DNA of 64,000 bases from Tissierella praeacuta DSM 18095. Lineage in GTDB: Bacteria; Bacillota; Clostridia; Tissierellales; Tissierellaceae. Where the stretch lies: positions 1-64,000 of the forward strand of contig NZ_FQTY01000012.1 of assembly GCF_900128955.1 (NCBI RefSeq). The letters are read 5' to 3'. The notes below the pieces were generated by a model. It had not been told where the DNA came from. It ran no database searches and saw only the letters and a program-made list of their open reading frames with translations. Both the position numbers and the translations under genes were made by a program. Positions 45,052-54,329 of the stretch are shown piece after piece (the first letter of the stretch is position 1; every line of letters begins with the position of its first letter).

Positions 45052-46965
45052 ATGTTAGTCCTTTCATGTAGCAATATAATTAAAACTTATGTAATAGATA
45101 CTATTTTAGACGGTCTTAGTTTTACTGTAGAAGATGGGGATAAAATTGGGGTAATTGGGCTAAATGGTTCAGGTAAAACCACCCTTTTCAATATCTTAAG
45201 CGGTGAAGTCCATCAAGATAGTGGGGATATATATATTCAAAAGGATGTAAAAATTGGATATTTGAAACAACACACAAAAATAGAGAGCAATAAAAATGTT
45301 TTTGATGAATGTTTGGAAGTCTTTCTTCCCTTAATAAAAATGGAAGAAAATTTAAGAGAACTTGAACATAAAATTTCATTGGAAAGTGAAAAAGGTACCA
45401 CTGAAAAGTTAAATATCTTAATGGATGAATATGCTCATATGTCAGAAGAATTTTTATCTTTAAATGGGTATGGATATAAATCAGAAATTAAAGGTACACT
45501 TAAAGGCTTAGGTTTTAATGATGAAGATTTAGAAAAACAGGTTAATATCCTTAGCGGCGGACAAAAATCACGTTTATCACTAGCCAAGCTACTTCTTGAA
45601 AAGCCAGATATTTTATTATTAGATGAGCCGACTAACCATTTAGATATAGATGCTATTGAATGGCTAGAAAAATTTTTAAAAGATTATAAAGGAGCTGCCC
45701 TTATAATATCCCATGATAGATATTTCTTAGATAATGTTGTAAATAGAATATTTCACTTAGAAAACTTAAAATTAAATATTTACAACACCAATTACACTAA
45801 TTTCATGGATAGAAGAAAAAAAGAACTAGAATTATATAAAAAACATTTTGAAGATCAGCAGAAAGAAATAAAAAGGCAAGAAGAAATAATTCAGAGATTT
45901 AAAGCTTATGGAGGAGAAAGATATCATGGTCTTGCCCAATCCAGACAAAAAATGCTGGATAAAATGAAACTACTACCTAAACCACCAAGTGATCAAAAAA
46001 AAGCAAGAATTAAATTTGAACCAAAGATAAAATCAGGTAGAGATGTTTTACAAGTAGAAAACCTTGAAAAATCCTTTGGAGATTTAAAACTTCTAAAAGA
46101 TATACATTTTAATATTTACAGGGGAGAAAAAGTTGGACTTATTGGTGCTAATGGTATTGGAAAAACCACTTTATTTAAAATAATCCTAGGGCAAATTCCT
46201 AAAGATAATGGAAGTATAACCCTTGGTCATCATGTTGTATCTGGTTACTTTGACCAAGAAATGGATAGACTCAATCTAAATAAAACCATTATAGATGAAA
46301 TATGGGATGAAAATCCAAACTTTGATCACTACCAAGTAAGGACAATCCTTAGTCAATTCATGTTTATAGGTGATGATATATTTAAGGAAATCTCAGATTT
46401 AAGTGGTGGAGAAAAGGGAAGACTTTCTTTACTAAAATTAATGTTATCCAATGCAAACTTTCTATTAATGGATGAGCCGACTAACCATTTAGATATAGAC
46501 TCTAAAGAGGTTTTAGAAGAAGCAATACTGGATTATGAAGGTACATTATTTGTAATATCTCACGATAGATATTTTTTAAATAGGGTAACAGATAAAATTT
46601 TAGAATTAACTGTAGATGGGATTAAGGAATATTTAGGAAATTATGATTATTATTTGGAAAAGAAAAATGAAATAATATATGTAGAAAATGAAGATGATGG
46701 CAAGACAAAGACTCAAATAAAACTAGAAAAAAGAAAAGAAAAGGAATTAATACAAGAAGAAAGAGCTAAGAAAAAGAAAATAACTAATTTAGAAGAAAAG
46801 ATAAATGAAGAAGAATGTAAACTTGAAGAATTGGATAATCTTCTTTGTAACCCTCTAATATATGAAGAGCCTGAAAAAATTGTTGAATTAACAAAAAAAA
46901 GAGAATTAATTCAAATTACATTAGATGAGTTATATAATGAATGGATTTTATTGACGGAAGGATAA
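45052..46965 (+). CDS. ABC-F family ATPase (ribosome-associated, YdiF/Uup type)
   Basis: A 637-residue protein with two ABC ATPase domains and no membrane segment. The first (about 1-250) has Walker A GLNGSGKTT and signature LSGGQKSRLSLAKLL. The interdomain linker is about 250-310. The second (about 325-540) has GANGIGKTT and LSGGEKGRLSLLKLM. A C-terminal charged coiled coil spans about 560-635. Each domain has LLLDEPTNHLD or LLMDEPTNHLD. ABC-F proteins bind the ribosomal E site and rescue stalled or antibiotic-blocked ribosomes. This one has the layout of housekeeping YdiF/Uup-like members; drug protection cannot be claimed from sequence. GGAGG 6 bases before ATG. Confidence 0.92.
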   Translation: MLVLSCSNIIKTYVIDTILDGLSFTVEDGDKIGVIGLNGSGKTTLFNILSGEVHQDSGDIYIQKDVKIGYLKQHTKIESNKNVFDECLEVFLPLIKMEENLRELEHKISLESEKGTTEKLNILMDEYAHMSEEFLSLNGYGYKSEIKGTLKGLGFNDEDLEKQVNILSGGQKSRLSLAKLLLEKPDILLLDEPTNHLDIDAIEWLEKFLKDYKGAALIISHDRYFLDNVVNRIFHLENLKLNIYNTNYTNFMDRRKKELELYKKHFEDQQKEIKRQEEIIQRFKAYGGERYHGLAQSRQKMLDKMKLLPKPPSDQKKARIKFEPKIKSGRDVLQVENLEKSFGDLKLLKDIHFNIYRGEKVGLIGANGIGKTTLFKIILGQIPKDNGSITLGHHVVSGYFDQEMDRLNLNKTIIDEIWDENPNFDHYQVRTILSQFMFIGDDIFKEISDLSGGEKGRLSLLKLMLSNANFLLMDEPTNHLDIDSKEVLEEAILDYEGTLFVISHDRYFLNRVTDKILELTVDGIKEYLGNYDYYLEKKNEIIYVENEDDGKTKTQIKLEKRKEKELIQEERAKKKKITNLEEKINEEECKLEELDNLLCNPLIYEEPEKIVELTKKRELIQITLDELYNEWILLTEG

Positions 46966-46974
46966 CTCCACATA

Positions 46975-47112
46975 TAATTCACACCTTATACACAATACCC
47001 ACAAGTTTATCCACAATCTAAGGCCTTTATTTTAAGGTTTTCCATATATTATTCACATTGTCCACAGTTTATTGTAATAAATCATCTTATTATCTGTGGA
47101 CAATATGTGGAA
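46975..47112. repeat. DnaA-box cluster in a convergent intergenic region
   Basis: In 138 bases there are TTATACACA (46986), TTATCCACA (47007), TTATTCACA (47049), TTGTCCACA (47058), TGTGGACAA (47095, reverse of TTGTCCACA) and weaker copies TAATTCACA (46975), ATACCCACA (46995) and TATGTGGAA (47104, reverse). The consensus is TTATNCACA. Two boxes are immediately adjacent, and TTGTCCACAG/CTGTGGACAA form a long inverted repeat. There is no dnaA or dnaN nearby, so this looks like a DnaA-titration or regulatory cluster rather than the origin. Confidence 0.75.
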
Positions 47113-47129
47113 TAATTTGTTAAAAAATA

Positions 47130-48134
47130 TCAAATTAGGTCTAAACTTGGTACAACATTTAGATATAAATCCGATTTCTTACCTTCTTTATAGTTAAAAT
47201 ATGCTGCTGCACCAATCATTGCTGCATTATCTGTGCATAATATCCTAGAGGGGTAAAGTATCTTTATATTTTCACTTTTTCCTCTCTCTTCCATCATATT
47301 TCTCAGACCTTGATTTGCAGCTACTCCACCAGCTATAACTATTTTGTTAGAATTTCTTTCATGAGCAAGCCTAAAGGATTTATCCACAAGCACATCTAAT
47401 ACAGCCTGTTGAAAAGATGCTGCTACATCTTCTACTATAATATCCTGACCTTTTTGTTCCCTTTGATTTAAATAGTTTAGTACTGCCGTTTTAAGTCCGC
47501 TAAAACTAAAGTCATAGGACTTTGGCTCTAACATTACTCGTGGAAAATTTATAGCATCTTTATTTCCACTTTCAGATAATTTGTCTATAACTGGACCTCC
47601 TGGATAAGGAAGTCCCAAAGCTCTAGCTACCTTATCAAATGCCTCTCCTGCTGCATCATCTCTTGTTCTGCCTATTAATTCATAGCTAGTATAACTATTT
47701 ACCTGTACTAAATAAGTATGTCCACCAGATACTATTAAACAAGTAAAAGGTGGCTCCAACTCCTTATGCTCAATATAATTTGCACAGACATGACCTTCTA
47801 TATGGTTTACTCCAATAATAGGTATATCTAATCCATAGGCTAATGCCTTAGCAGTTGATATACCTATAAGTAAGGCTCCTACTAATCCTGGTCCTTGAGT
47901 TACTCCTATTAAATCTATATCATCAAATCCAATATTTGCTTTATCCAATGCTTCTTGTATAATAGGGTTTATACTCTCTATATGCTTTCTTGAAGCTATT
48001 TCTGGTACTACACCTCCAAATTTCCTATGAATATCTATCTGAGAAGATATTATATTAGATAAAACTTCCCTCCCATTTTTAATCACAGCAACTGACGTTT
48101 CATCACAGGAAGTTTCTATGGCTAATGTCAACAT
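47130..48134 (-). CDS. tsaD: tRNA threonylcarbamoyladenosine transferase TsaD
   Basis: A 334-residue ASKHA-fold protein of normal length starting [18 protein letters not shown], with the metal-binding [33 protein letters not shown] and [10 protein letters not shown] motifs. With TsaB and TsaE it transfers the threonylcarbamoyl group to A37 of ANN-decoding tRNAs (t6A), which is essential for accurate decoding. The ATG at 48134 has GAGGTG 6 bases upstream, and the in-frame GTG at 48143 is part of that site. Last gene of tsaE-tsaB-rimI-tsaD. Confidence 0.97.
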   Translation of the reverse strand: MLTLAIETSCDETSVAVIKNGREVLSNIISSQIDIHRKFGGVVPEIASRKHIESINPIIQEALDKANIGFDDIDLIGVTQGPGLVGALLIGISTAKALAYGLDIPIIGVNHIEGHVCANYIEHKELEPPFTCLIVSGGHTYLVQVNSYTSYELIGRTRDDAAGEAFDKVARALGLPYPGGPVIDKLSESGNKDAINFPRVMLEPKSYDFSFSGLKTAVLNYLNQREQKGQDIIVEDVAASFQQAVLDVLVDKSFRLAHERNSNKIVIAGGVAANQGLRNMMEERGKSENIKILYPSRILCTDNAAMIGAAAYFNYKEGKKSDLYLNVVPSLDLI

Positions 48135-48152
48135 ACTATACACCTCTTAATT

Positions 48153-48596
48153 CTATAATTTTTTCCACATAATTATTGCATTTTCATTATCATCTGCATA
48201 ATAATTTGGTCTAATTCCTGATTCAATAAACCCATAATTTTTATATAAATGTTGTGCTACTATATTAGATTCTCTTACTTCTAAAGTCATCCCACCAATA
48301 TTTTGCTTAATACACAAGGAAATAAGAGCTTCTACTATGGCTTTGCCTGCACCTATATTTCTATATTTGCTTTCCACTGCAATATTAGTTATATGTCCTT
48401 CATCTAATATCAGCCATATACCACCATATCCCACTACTACATCGTCTATTTCAGCCACAATATATCTAGCTAATTGATTTTTAGTTATTTCAAGTAAAAA
48501 AGCTTCCCTTGTCCAAGGAGTAGTAAAAGCATCCTTCTCTATCTCCATTATTCTATCTAAATCTTCTTCTTTCATTTTACGGATAATAATACCCAT
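48153..48596 (-). CDS. rimI: Ribosomal-protein-alanine N-acetyltransferase RimI
   Basis: A 147-residue GNAT acetyltransferase with the acetyl-CoA loop SKYRNIGAGKAIVEALI and RESNIVAQHLYKNYGFIESGIRPNYY, typical of RimI. It acetylates the N-terminus of ribosomal protein S18 and possibly others. It is encoded between tsaB and tsaD, the usual order in Firmicutes, with a 1-base gap after tsaB. Confidence 0.93.
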   Translation of the reverse strand: MGIIIRKMKEEDLDRIMEIEKDAFTTPWTREAFLLEITKNQLARYIVAEIDDVVVGYGGIWLILDEGHITNIAVESKYRNIGAGKAIVEALISLCIKQNIGGMTLEVRESNIVAQHLYKNYGFIESGIRPNYYADDNENAIIMWKKL

Positions 48597-48597
48597 T

Positions 48598-49299
48598 TTA
48601 TCTTTGCTCCCTTTCTCTTAATTCCCTTTGAGCTTGTGATTCCCTTAAATATTCTGGTACTAAAGTAAAATAATCATCCTTAATTCCTTCATTATATTTA
48701 ATAATTGCTAACTCTCCTATGCTAGTAGCTCTGCAAAAATTGTTACCAATAGTTGAAAAAATAACTTTTTCCTTTAACCTACCTTTAATCTTTTCTTTAT
48801 GTAGAAGAGAGCCATCTCCATTTACTAATACTTGAGCATAGCATTTGTCAATAATATCTAATAAATCATATATATTAAGTACATCTGGCTCCATTATTGT
48901 TTTAATCTTACCGTCTTCCCAAGTATATACGCCTGTATAAACCCTATCTCTTCTTGCATCAATCATTGGAATAATTGTTTCTCCATAAGGCAAATTAAAG
49001 GCTAAGGCTTCTAAAGTAGATATACCTACTACTGGTTTATTAAATAAATGGGCAAAGGCCTTTACTGTTGCCACACCAATTCTAAGACCTGTAAAAGAAC
49101 CAGGTCCTATGGCTACACCATAAAGGTCAATATCACTAACCTTTAAATCTAAACTACCTAAAACTTCCTTAACCATAGGTACTAATTTTTCAGAATGAGT
49201 TTCCTCTTGATTTAAAGAATACTCTCCTAATACTCTATTTTCATCTAATATTGCACAAGTTGCCATCATAGTTGATGTATCTAAAGCTAATATCTTCAA
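48598..49299 (-). CDS. tsaB: t6A biosynthesis protein TsaB
   Basis: A 233-residue ASKHA-fold scaffold of the t6A complex: ILALDTSTMMATCAILDE at the start, and GVAIGPGSFTGLRIGVATVKAFAH. It lacks the metal-binding histidines of TsaD, as expected. It begins with TTG at 49299, sharing four bases (TTGA) with the tsaE stop, and has a GGAG site 5 bases upstream. The overlap couples the two genes. Confidence 0.95.
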   Translation of the reverse strand: MKILALDTSTMMATCAILDENRVLGEYSLNQEETHSEKLVPMVKEVLGSLDLKVSDIDLYGVAIGPGSFTGLRIGVATVKAFAHLFNKPVVGISTLEALAFNLPYGETIIPMIDARRDRVYTGVYTWEDGKIKTIMEPDVLNIYDLLDIIDKCYAQVLVNGDGSLLHKEKIKGRLKEKVIFSTIGNNFCRATSIGELAIIKYNEGIKDDYFTLVPEYLRESQAQRELREREQR

Positions 49300-49754
49300 T
49301 TTTTCTCCAACTCCTTAAGTATCTCTATATATCTATTGCCGGATCCTTTTATATTTATTATCCTTTCATCTAAAGCTTTACCCTTTTCTATATCTAATAT
49401 AACTCTTTCCTTAGGTAATAATCTTTCTATTTTTTCTGCCCATTCTATTATACAGACACCTTTACCATAAAAATATTCGTCAAAACCTAAATCATAAATT
49501 TCCTCTACATTCTCTAATCTATATACATCAAAATGATAAACTGGCACTCTTCCATTATATTCGTTTATTAAAGCAAAAGTTGGACTGGTTATGTAATCAG
49601 TAACTCCAAGACCTAAACCTATTGATTTAGTTAATGTAGTCTTTCCAGCACCTAGTTCACCATTTAGACAAACTATATCTCCACTCTTTAGGATATTGCC
49701 TAATTTAATTCCCATCTCTTTTGTTTCTTCTAATCCCTCTAATCTTATTTCCAA
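49296..49754 (-). CDS. tsaE: t6A biosynthesis ATPase TsaE
   Basis: A 152-residue P-loop ATPase with Walker A GELGAGKTTLTKS, the TSPTFALINEY segment and FDVYRLE, as in TsaE (YdiB). It drives the TsaBD cycle. Two TTG starts are possible, 49763 and 49754. The second is preferred, because AAAGG lies directly against the first but 9 bases from the second. First gene of the operon. No clear consensus promoter was found in the 150 bases upstream. Confidence 0.93.
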   Translation of the reverse strand: MEIRLEGLEETKEMGIKLGNILKSGDIVCLNGELGAGKTTLTKSIGLGLGVTDYITSPTFALINEYNGRVPVYHFDVYRLENVEEIYDLGFDEYFYGKGVCIIEWAEKIERLLPKERVILDIEKGKALDERIINIKGSGNRYIEILKELEKN

Positions 49755-49912
49755 AAATATCAACCTTTCATTTGTATGCTAATATTATATTATAACATAG
49801 GATAATAAAAATTAACAATTCCATAAATAAAAGAAACGGTTGATAATACTACTGTGCCGAAGGTTGAGTTGAAGAAAAGTTGAATTTTTATTAAAATAAC
49901 TTCCCATCTGTC

Positions 49913-50284
49913 TTATTCTTTTATATTTTGACTTTTCTGTATAAAAATAATCTGAATAATAAATAAAACAAAAGCAACTAAACTTAAAATAAACATTTTG
50001 TTTCCCCAAATCTTAAAATATTTGGATGACATGTCAGCAAATACTCCATGAAAAAACATCCCACATCCTAACCCCATACCAGCTAGTATGCTTAAAAGCA
50101 AGTCCATGTTACTTGAAAAAACATTTGACACCTTAGATTTTTTAATAGAATAAAAATTTACTATTGCCTTAATACAGTTTATAAATACTATAAAAACCAA
50201 AATATAGTATACATTAAAATTTATATGATAGTAATGCATGAGTTCCTCAAATGCGCTATATTTACCATCTACATAGAAGTTCAT
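49913..50284 (-). CDS. Small membrane protein of unknown function
   Basis: A 123-residue protein with probably three membrane segments (about 24-44, 62-82 and 94-114) and charged ends. No family recognised. A GAGAGGTG site precedes the ATG by 6 bases, so it is likely expressed. It precedes, but is probably not co-transcribed with, tsaE; 150 bases of AT-rich DNA with no clear terminator separate them. Confidence 0.55.
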   Translation of the reverse strand: MNFYVDGKYSAFEELMHYYHINFNVYYILVFIVFINCIKAIVNFYSIKKSKVSNVFSSNMDLLLSILAGMGLGCGMFFHGVFADMSSKYFKIWGNKMFILSLVAFVLFIIQIIFIQKSQNIKE

Positions 50285-50363
50285 ATTATTACACCTCTCA
50301 AATTATTTTCTTTGTTTATGGGTATCTTATCTATAAATCCATTACTTTAATTACTCCTCCTAT

Positions 50364-50900
50364 CTATTCAAAAAATGAATTTAATGTTTCTTCATAGCTT
50401 GGAATATCAGTAATCTCCAAATCTACTTCCCTTCCAAATAAATCTAACATTATCTTTTTCATATGATAAATTAACTTCCAAGGTGCTAAATCATTTCTTT
50501 TATTAATAAATATATCTGCATAATAGGAGGATTCTCCTTTATTATTTTTTATATCTAATAAACAACCTCTCTTATACTTAGGAAACATTTTATAACTAAC
50601 ATTGTCCCCAGATATTTTAGTAGGATAACGAATAATTGTTACTAAGTGAAATTCTAATCCATTTAAAAGTTTCTCATGAGCTTCTAAAAATTTATTATAT
50701 TCCTTATCCTCTTTCTCTATATAAAGATTATTTCCTATAAAATATTCCATACAGTCCAGATCCATTAAATCAAAATGAAATACTATATCTTCGCCTTCTA
50801 AATCCGTTGTTATATCAAATTCAACTTCACTAGGAAATTCACAAAACCCATATATACCAAACCAATAATCCCAATGACGAATACTTATATATCTTTTCAT
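50364..50900 (-). CDS. Hypothetical soluble protein
   Basis: A 178-residue acidic protein rich in aromatic residues (RHWDYWFGIYGFCEFPSEVEFD at its start), with no signal peptide or membrane segment. I recognise no family. AAGGGGC lies 8 bases before the ATG, and codon use resembles the neighbours. It is followed 80 bases later by the small membrane protein, possibly as one transcript. The 247 bases upstream hold only a short, stop-interrupted reading frame and no promoter I can defend. Confidence 0.5.
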   Translation of the reverse strand: MKRYISIRHWDYWFGIYGFCEFPSEVEFDITTDLEGEDIVFHFDLMDLDCMEYFIGNNLYIEKEDKEYNKFLEAHEKLLNGLEFHLVTIIRYPTKISGDNVSYKMFPKYKRGCLLDIKNNKGESSYYADIFINKRNDLAPWKLIYHMKKIMLDLFGREVDLEITDIPSYEETLNSFFE

Positions 50901-51147
50901 TTAATCTGCCCCTTATAAATTATTTTTAGCCTTTACTTCCATACCTAGTGATTTTTTACTTAAGCTAAATTCTTTAAATTTAAAAATCCATCCTTATCTA
51001 TATAATATTCTAGTATTTTAACATATCCATATTATTATCTTAACGCAAAAATCTTTGATTAATAATTGAAGGTATACCAGTTAAACCACAACATATATTA
51101 TTAAGATGGAATTTGTAAATGTTGTTAAATACTTTTATTGTTTTCTA

Positions 51148-51618
51148 CTATAATGAATATTCCATATAATAAAATTCATCTTTACCATCAAATGTATCTC
51201 TAATATATTTATCTTTAATCTCAAATCCAACATCTAAGTAACATTTTATGGCTCTTTTATTGAAGGATCTTACTTCAAGTGTCACCGGATATTGAGGATA
51301 TCTCTTCCTAGACTCTTTTATTAATAGCTTCATTATATCTTTACCATAACCTTTTCCACAAAAAGTAGGCTTCAATCCTATACCAATAATACTTTTACCA
51401 CAATCATTTGTAATCCTTCCATATCCAATTAACTCATCATTATAAAGTATGCCTATAAATTCATCTTCCCTCTTTTCCTTTATTGATAAACCCCATCCAT
51501 TTTTAACTACCGTATCATAATCTGAAAAATTATAAACAGCATATTCTTTCTCATATTTCCAATTACAAATTTCTATTGCATACTCCTCAGTTAATTCTTT
51601 AATAATATAATTATTCAT
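51148..51618 (-). CDS. GNAT-family N-acetyltransferase
   Basis: A 156-residue acetyltransferase with the acetyl-CoA loop KPTFCGKGYGKDIMKLLI and the downstream TLEVRSFNKRAIKCYLDVGFE. Substrate unknown. The ATG at 51618 is chosen because AAGGAG lies 8 bases upstream; the ATG at 51633 overlaps that site and the in-frame start at 51651 lies further out. It stands alone, downstream of an unusual palindrome-rich region. Confidence 0.82.
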   Translation of the reverse strand: MNNYIIKELTEEYAIEICNWKYEKEYAVYNFSDYDTVVKNGWGLSIKEKREDEFIGILYNDELIGYGRITNDCGKSIIGIGLKPTFCGKGYGKDIMKLLIKESRKRYPQYPVTLEVRSFNKRAIKCYLDVGFEIKDKYIRDTFDGKDEFYYMEYSL

Positions 51619-52018
51619 ATCTTTCTCCTTCATAATAATTATTTCACACAATCCTATATATACAACTGCCTTTCAATTTAATCCAATACTTTAATTTAAT
51701 CTTTCCCCCTTGAATTGTTCAGCTAAAAGCTCAAATTTTATTTTTTATTGTTTGTTTTTAGCATAGGAATTGCTACAATATTACTCCATTTAGCTAAGTT
51801 GATTCTCCTATGAATTACCTCTTTAAAAATTACTTCTTAAATATAGTATATACTATATGTGGACTATTACATATAGAAATACATTATAATATGTATTTAC
51901 TATATTTTTAGACAAAGCTTTAATACCCTTGATTTATCTCTGTTTCATTCTGATGTCATTGTTATATGACCTTGAAATTCTGAAGAATAACATAGAATTA
52001 ATTTATAGACATAATTTT
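51619..52018. other. Gene-free stretch of 400 bases with clustered dyads
   Basis: No supported gene in any frame. Three AT-rich inverted repeats lie within 58 bases: ATATAGTATATACTATAT (51841-51858), CTATATGT/ACATATAG (51853-51876) and AAATACAT/ATGTATTT (51877-51898) with TATAAT in its centre. The remainder shows only scattered short frames. It lies upstream of the GNAT gene and beyond the terminator of the DUF4179 gene. Confidence 0.5.
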
Positions 52019-52050
52019 AGAGAGGATTGGTTTACTGGTTAATCCTCTCT
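52019..52050 (-). terminator. Hairpin after the sigma/DUF4179 operon
   Basis: AGAGAGGATT (52019-52028) pairs with AATCCTCTCT (52041-52050). The T-tail is weak on the minus strand and stronger on the plus strand. Confidence 0.55.
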
Positions 52051-52138
52051 AGTGTTATTTTTTAAACTATTTTATTGTATTTTTATTCTCATATTATTAT
52101 TTAAAGATATTTTTGTTATTATCTTGGTACAAATAGTT

Positions 52139-53584
52139 TTAGTTAGTAACAATGGGTATTCTAGTATCATCTATAATTATAGCTGTAACTTTTGTAACAT
52201 CAATAGGAGTTTCTATATCCCAATTTAAATTAAAAGTATGATTTGCAGGATTTCGACTTCCTCCTCCACCTTTCAATTGAATAATACCATCTACAGTTTC
52301 AACTTTAATTATCATCTCTCTAATATGCCAATCATCCTCTTCATAGGTACCCATTGCTTGTAATCCTAAAGGACTTAATGTTATATATTCAAAAACATGT
52401 CCTTCAAATGAAATATCATTTGTCCAAGTGAGAATATTTGGGTTTGAATTATTTAAATTTGCCACAACTCTCCAATTACCTTCAACGCCAGAATGAACTG
52501 CACCAGTATAGGAAAGAGTATATTTGCTAAGGTCTTCTAAATTTATAGAAAATATAAATTCTTCATACTTATATATAGCATCACCATAATCATTTCTTTC
52601 GAAGTCTAGAAAATTATTTTTTCCATCTGCAAGTAAAACTAAACTATAGTCATAGGATATTAAATTTCCATCTTTATCTTTTATATCAATGGTTGGGTCA
52701 CTGGTGCCAAATTCTTTATTAAAAATCTTACCTGTCTGAACATGTAATTTTCCATCTATAATACCTATATTAGAAATCCATTGGTCTTTTTCACCATGAG
52801 GCATACTGGCATAATTGCCTGGTAAAAGTGCTTTTGTATATAAACTATAATTGTCTGCCACATTTCTACCACCCCAAACTTGTACTTTATCAATAGTTAC
52901 AGTATCTTTGTCTTTAATTGTTGAAAGACATAAATTTATTGGTTCTTCTTCATAAGCTGTTTCATCAAAATAAATTAGTGAACTACCAAGCTCCAATGGA
53001 TCTGATAATGGAGTATCTAAGTCAGTAGTTATATTGAATTCATAATAAATAGTATTAGTATCTGAATCAAAATAAATCATTTTTTGTTTCCAGGAAAATC
53101 CAGACAACAAAGAATCCTTAGTTCCTAAGAATTTATCTGGAGTTCGCTGATTCATTTTAACACTAAATCCATCTCTAAAGGCAGTTTTTTCTGTCAATCT
53201 ATTCTCACCTGTCATATCTTGAAGAGATAGATATACAATTGCTCTATTGTCATATTTTTGTGCACCAATTACCTCCATTTTAATGCCCTGATCCTCACTA
53301 TAGACTCCAATAGGTTCTACAACTTTGCCAAAACTTGGATTAAATTTCTTCATAAACCATTGGAAATTTCCCAATACTGCAGCAGTTGCACTAACAACTA
53401 AGAACATGGATAACACCATAGCTACGATTATATGCCTTAGAAATAGTCTATGTCTGCTAGTTTGTGTTTTAGTATATGTTTTTTGTAATCTATTTTTCAC
53501 TTGCTTTGTAATTTTGCTTGAATCAACAGTAATTTGAGAAAACATATCATATATTTTTTGCTCATCAATATCTAATTTACTCAT
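52139..53584 (-). CDS. DUF4179-family membrane protein, probable anti-sigma factor
   Basis: A 481-residue protein with a cytoplasmic N-terminal part (about 1-50: DEQKIYDMFSQI...VKNRLQ), one membrane segment (about 51-74), then a large outside domain of the DUF4179 type. Such proteins are encoded with ECF sigma factors and are thought to hold them inactive (inference for this copy). The ATG at 53584 has AAAGGAG 7 bases upstream, inside the end of the sigma gene; the genes overlap by 8 bases. The last part is beta-rich and ends in TAIIIDDTRIPIVTN. Confidence 0.78.
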   Translation of the reverse strand: MSKLDIDEQKIYDMFSQITVDSSKITKQVKNRLQKTYTKTQTSRHRLFLRHIIVAMVLSMFLVVSATAAVLGNFQWFMKKFNPSFGKVVEPIGVYSEDQGIKMEVIGAQKYDNRAIVYLSLQDMTGENRLTEKTAFRDGFSVKMNQRTPDKFLGTKDSLLSGFSWKQKMIYFDSDTNTIYYEFNITTDLDTPLSDPLELGSSLIYFDETAYEEEPINLCLSTIKDKDTVTIDKVQVWGGRNVADNYSLYTKALLPGNYASMPHGEKDQWISNIGIIDGKLHVQTGKIFNKEFGTSDPTIDIKDKDGNLISYDYSLVLLADGKNNFLDFERNDYGDAIYKYEEFIFSINLEDLSKYTLSYTGAVHSGVEGNWRVVANLNNSNPNILTWTNDISFEGHVFEYITLSPLGLQAMGTYEEDDWHIREMIIKVETVDGIIQLKGGGGSRNPANHTFNLNWDIETPIDVTKVTAIIIDDTRIPIVTN

Positions 53585-54101
53585 GTTCAAACTCCTTTCT
53601 ACTGTATTCAATATTTATTTGTTTTGCCAATTTCTTCTTTGCTCTTTGATACTGCTTTCGTAAGGTCGATGGAGAAATACCAGTAAGCAAAGATAGTTCC
53701 TCATAACTTTGATCCTCCATTATCCTCCCATATAGTAATGCCCGCTCCTTAGGTTTAAGTTTTCGCAAAGCTCGAAGTGTTTCATCACTTAGTCCTTCGT
53801 CTTGCTCCCCCAACACTGCTTCACTATGAATTTCACTAAAATAAAATATCTTATGTCTTTTTAGTTGATTTAAACTGCGATTATATGTGATTTTATATAA
53901 CCATGCAGACAAATTTTCTCCATCAAATTTATTGCGATTTTCATATGCCGAGAGGAAACTCTCTTGTACTACATCTTCTGCCTCTTGATAATCACATAAA
54001 ATTGCTGTTGCATAGCGGAGGAGCTTTTCACCATAGAGATTAATTACCTCTTCTAATATAGCCTCTCCTCCAGTTGCAAATCTTTTATCTATATCTTCCA
54101 T
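53577..54101 (-). CDS. ECF-type RNA polymerase sigma factor
   Basis: A 174-residue sigma-70 family factor with region 2 (ILCDYQEAEDVVQESFLSAYENRNKFDG...WLYKITYNRSLNQLKR) and region 4 (LRKLKPKERALLYGRIMEDQSYEELSLLTGISPSTLRKQYQRAKKKL). No region 1 or 3 is present, as in ECF factors. It directs RNA polymerase to stress promoters when its partner DUF4179 protein lets it go. The ATG at 54101 has AAAGGGGTG upstream; the longer in-frame extension to 54170 has no ribosome site. Confidence 0.9.
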   Translation of the reverse strand: MEDIDKRFATGGEAILEEVINLYGEKLLRYATAILCDYQEAEDVVQESFLSAYENRNKFDGENLSAWLYKITYNRSLNQLKRHKIFYFSEIHSEAVLGEQDEGLSDETLRALRKLKPKERALLYGRIMEDQSYEELSLLTGISPSTLRKQYQRAKKKLAKQINIEYSRKEFEHE

Positions 54102-54191
54102 GGCTTCACCCCTTTCTTTTTTCCAGTCAACTGTACCCTTATAACAATTCAAAATTAGATTTTGTGACATATTTCCAAAATTATAATAAAA

Positions 54192-54224
54192 ATAGATGAA
54201 GAAAAAATGATTTCCTCATCTATA
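54192..54224 (-). terminator. Terminator after blaR1
   Basis: ATAGATGA (54192-54199) pairs with TCATCTAT (54216-54223), with a partly paired interior (GAAA/TTTC) and TTTTTATT following on the minus strand. It separates the blaI-blaR1 unit from the sigma-factor operon. Confidence 0.7.
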
Positions 54225-54329
54225 TATAAAACAGTCTGATTAAATTTGTTTTAATAATTATAAGTTTAAGACAATTAAAATCTCAAATAATTAATTCAAC
54301 TTAGTTTAGCAGCTAATGTTCACCAAGTT

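Noticed and set aside
46975-47112. DnaA boxes as the chromosomal origin
   Set aside because: No dnaA, dnaN, rpmH or gyrase genes are near, and the flanks are ABC-F and t6A genes. A secondary DnaA-binding cluster fits better.
50960-51031. Short coding-like fragment (KILEYYIDKDGFLNLKNLA) on the minus strand
   Set aside because: Only about 23 codons between stops, with no start or ribosome site. It may be a gene remnant but cannot be supported.
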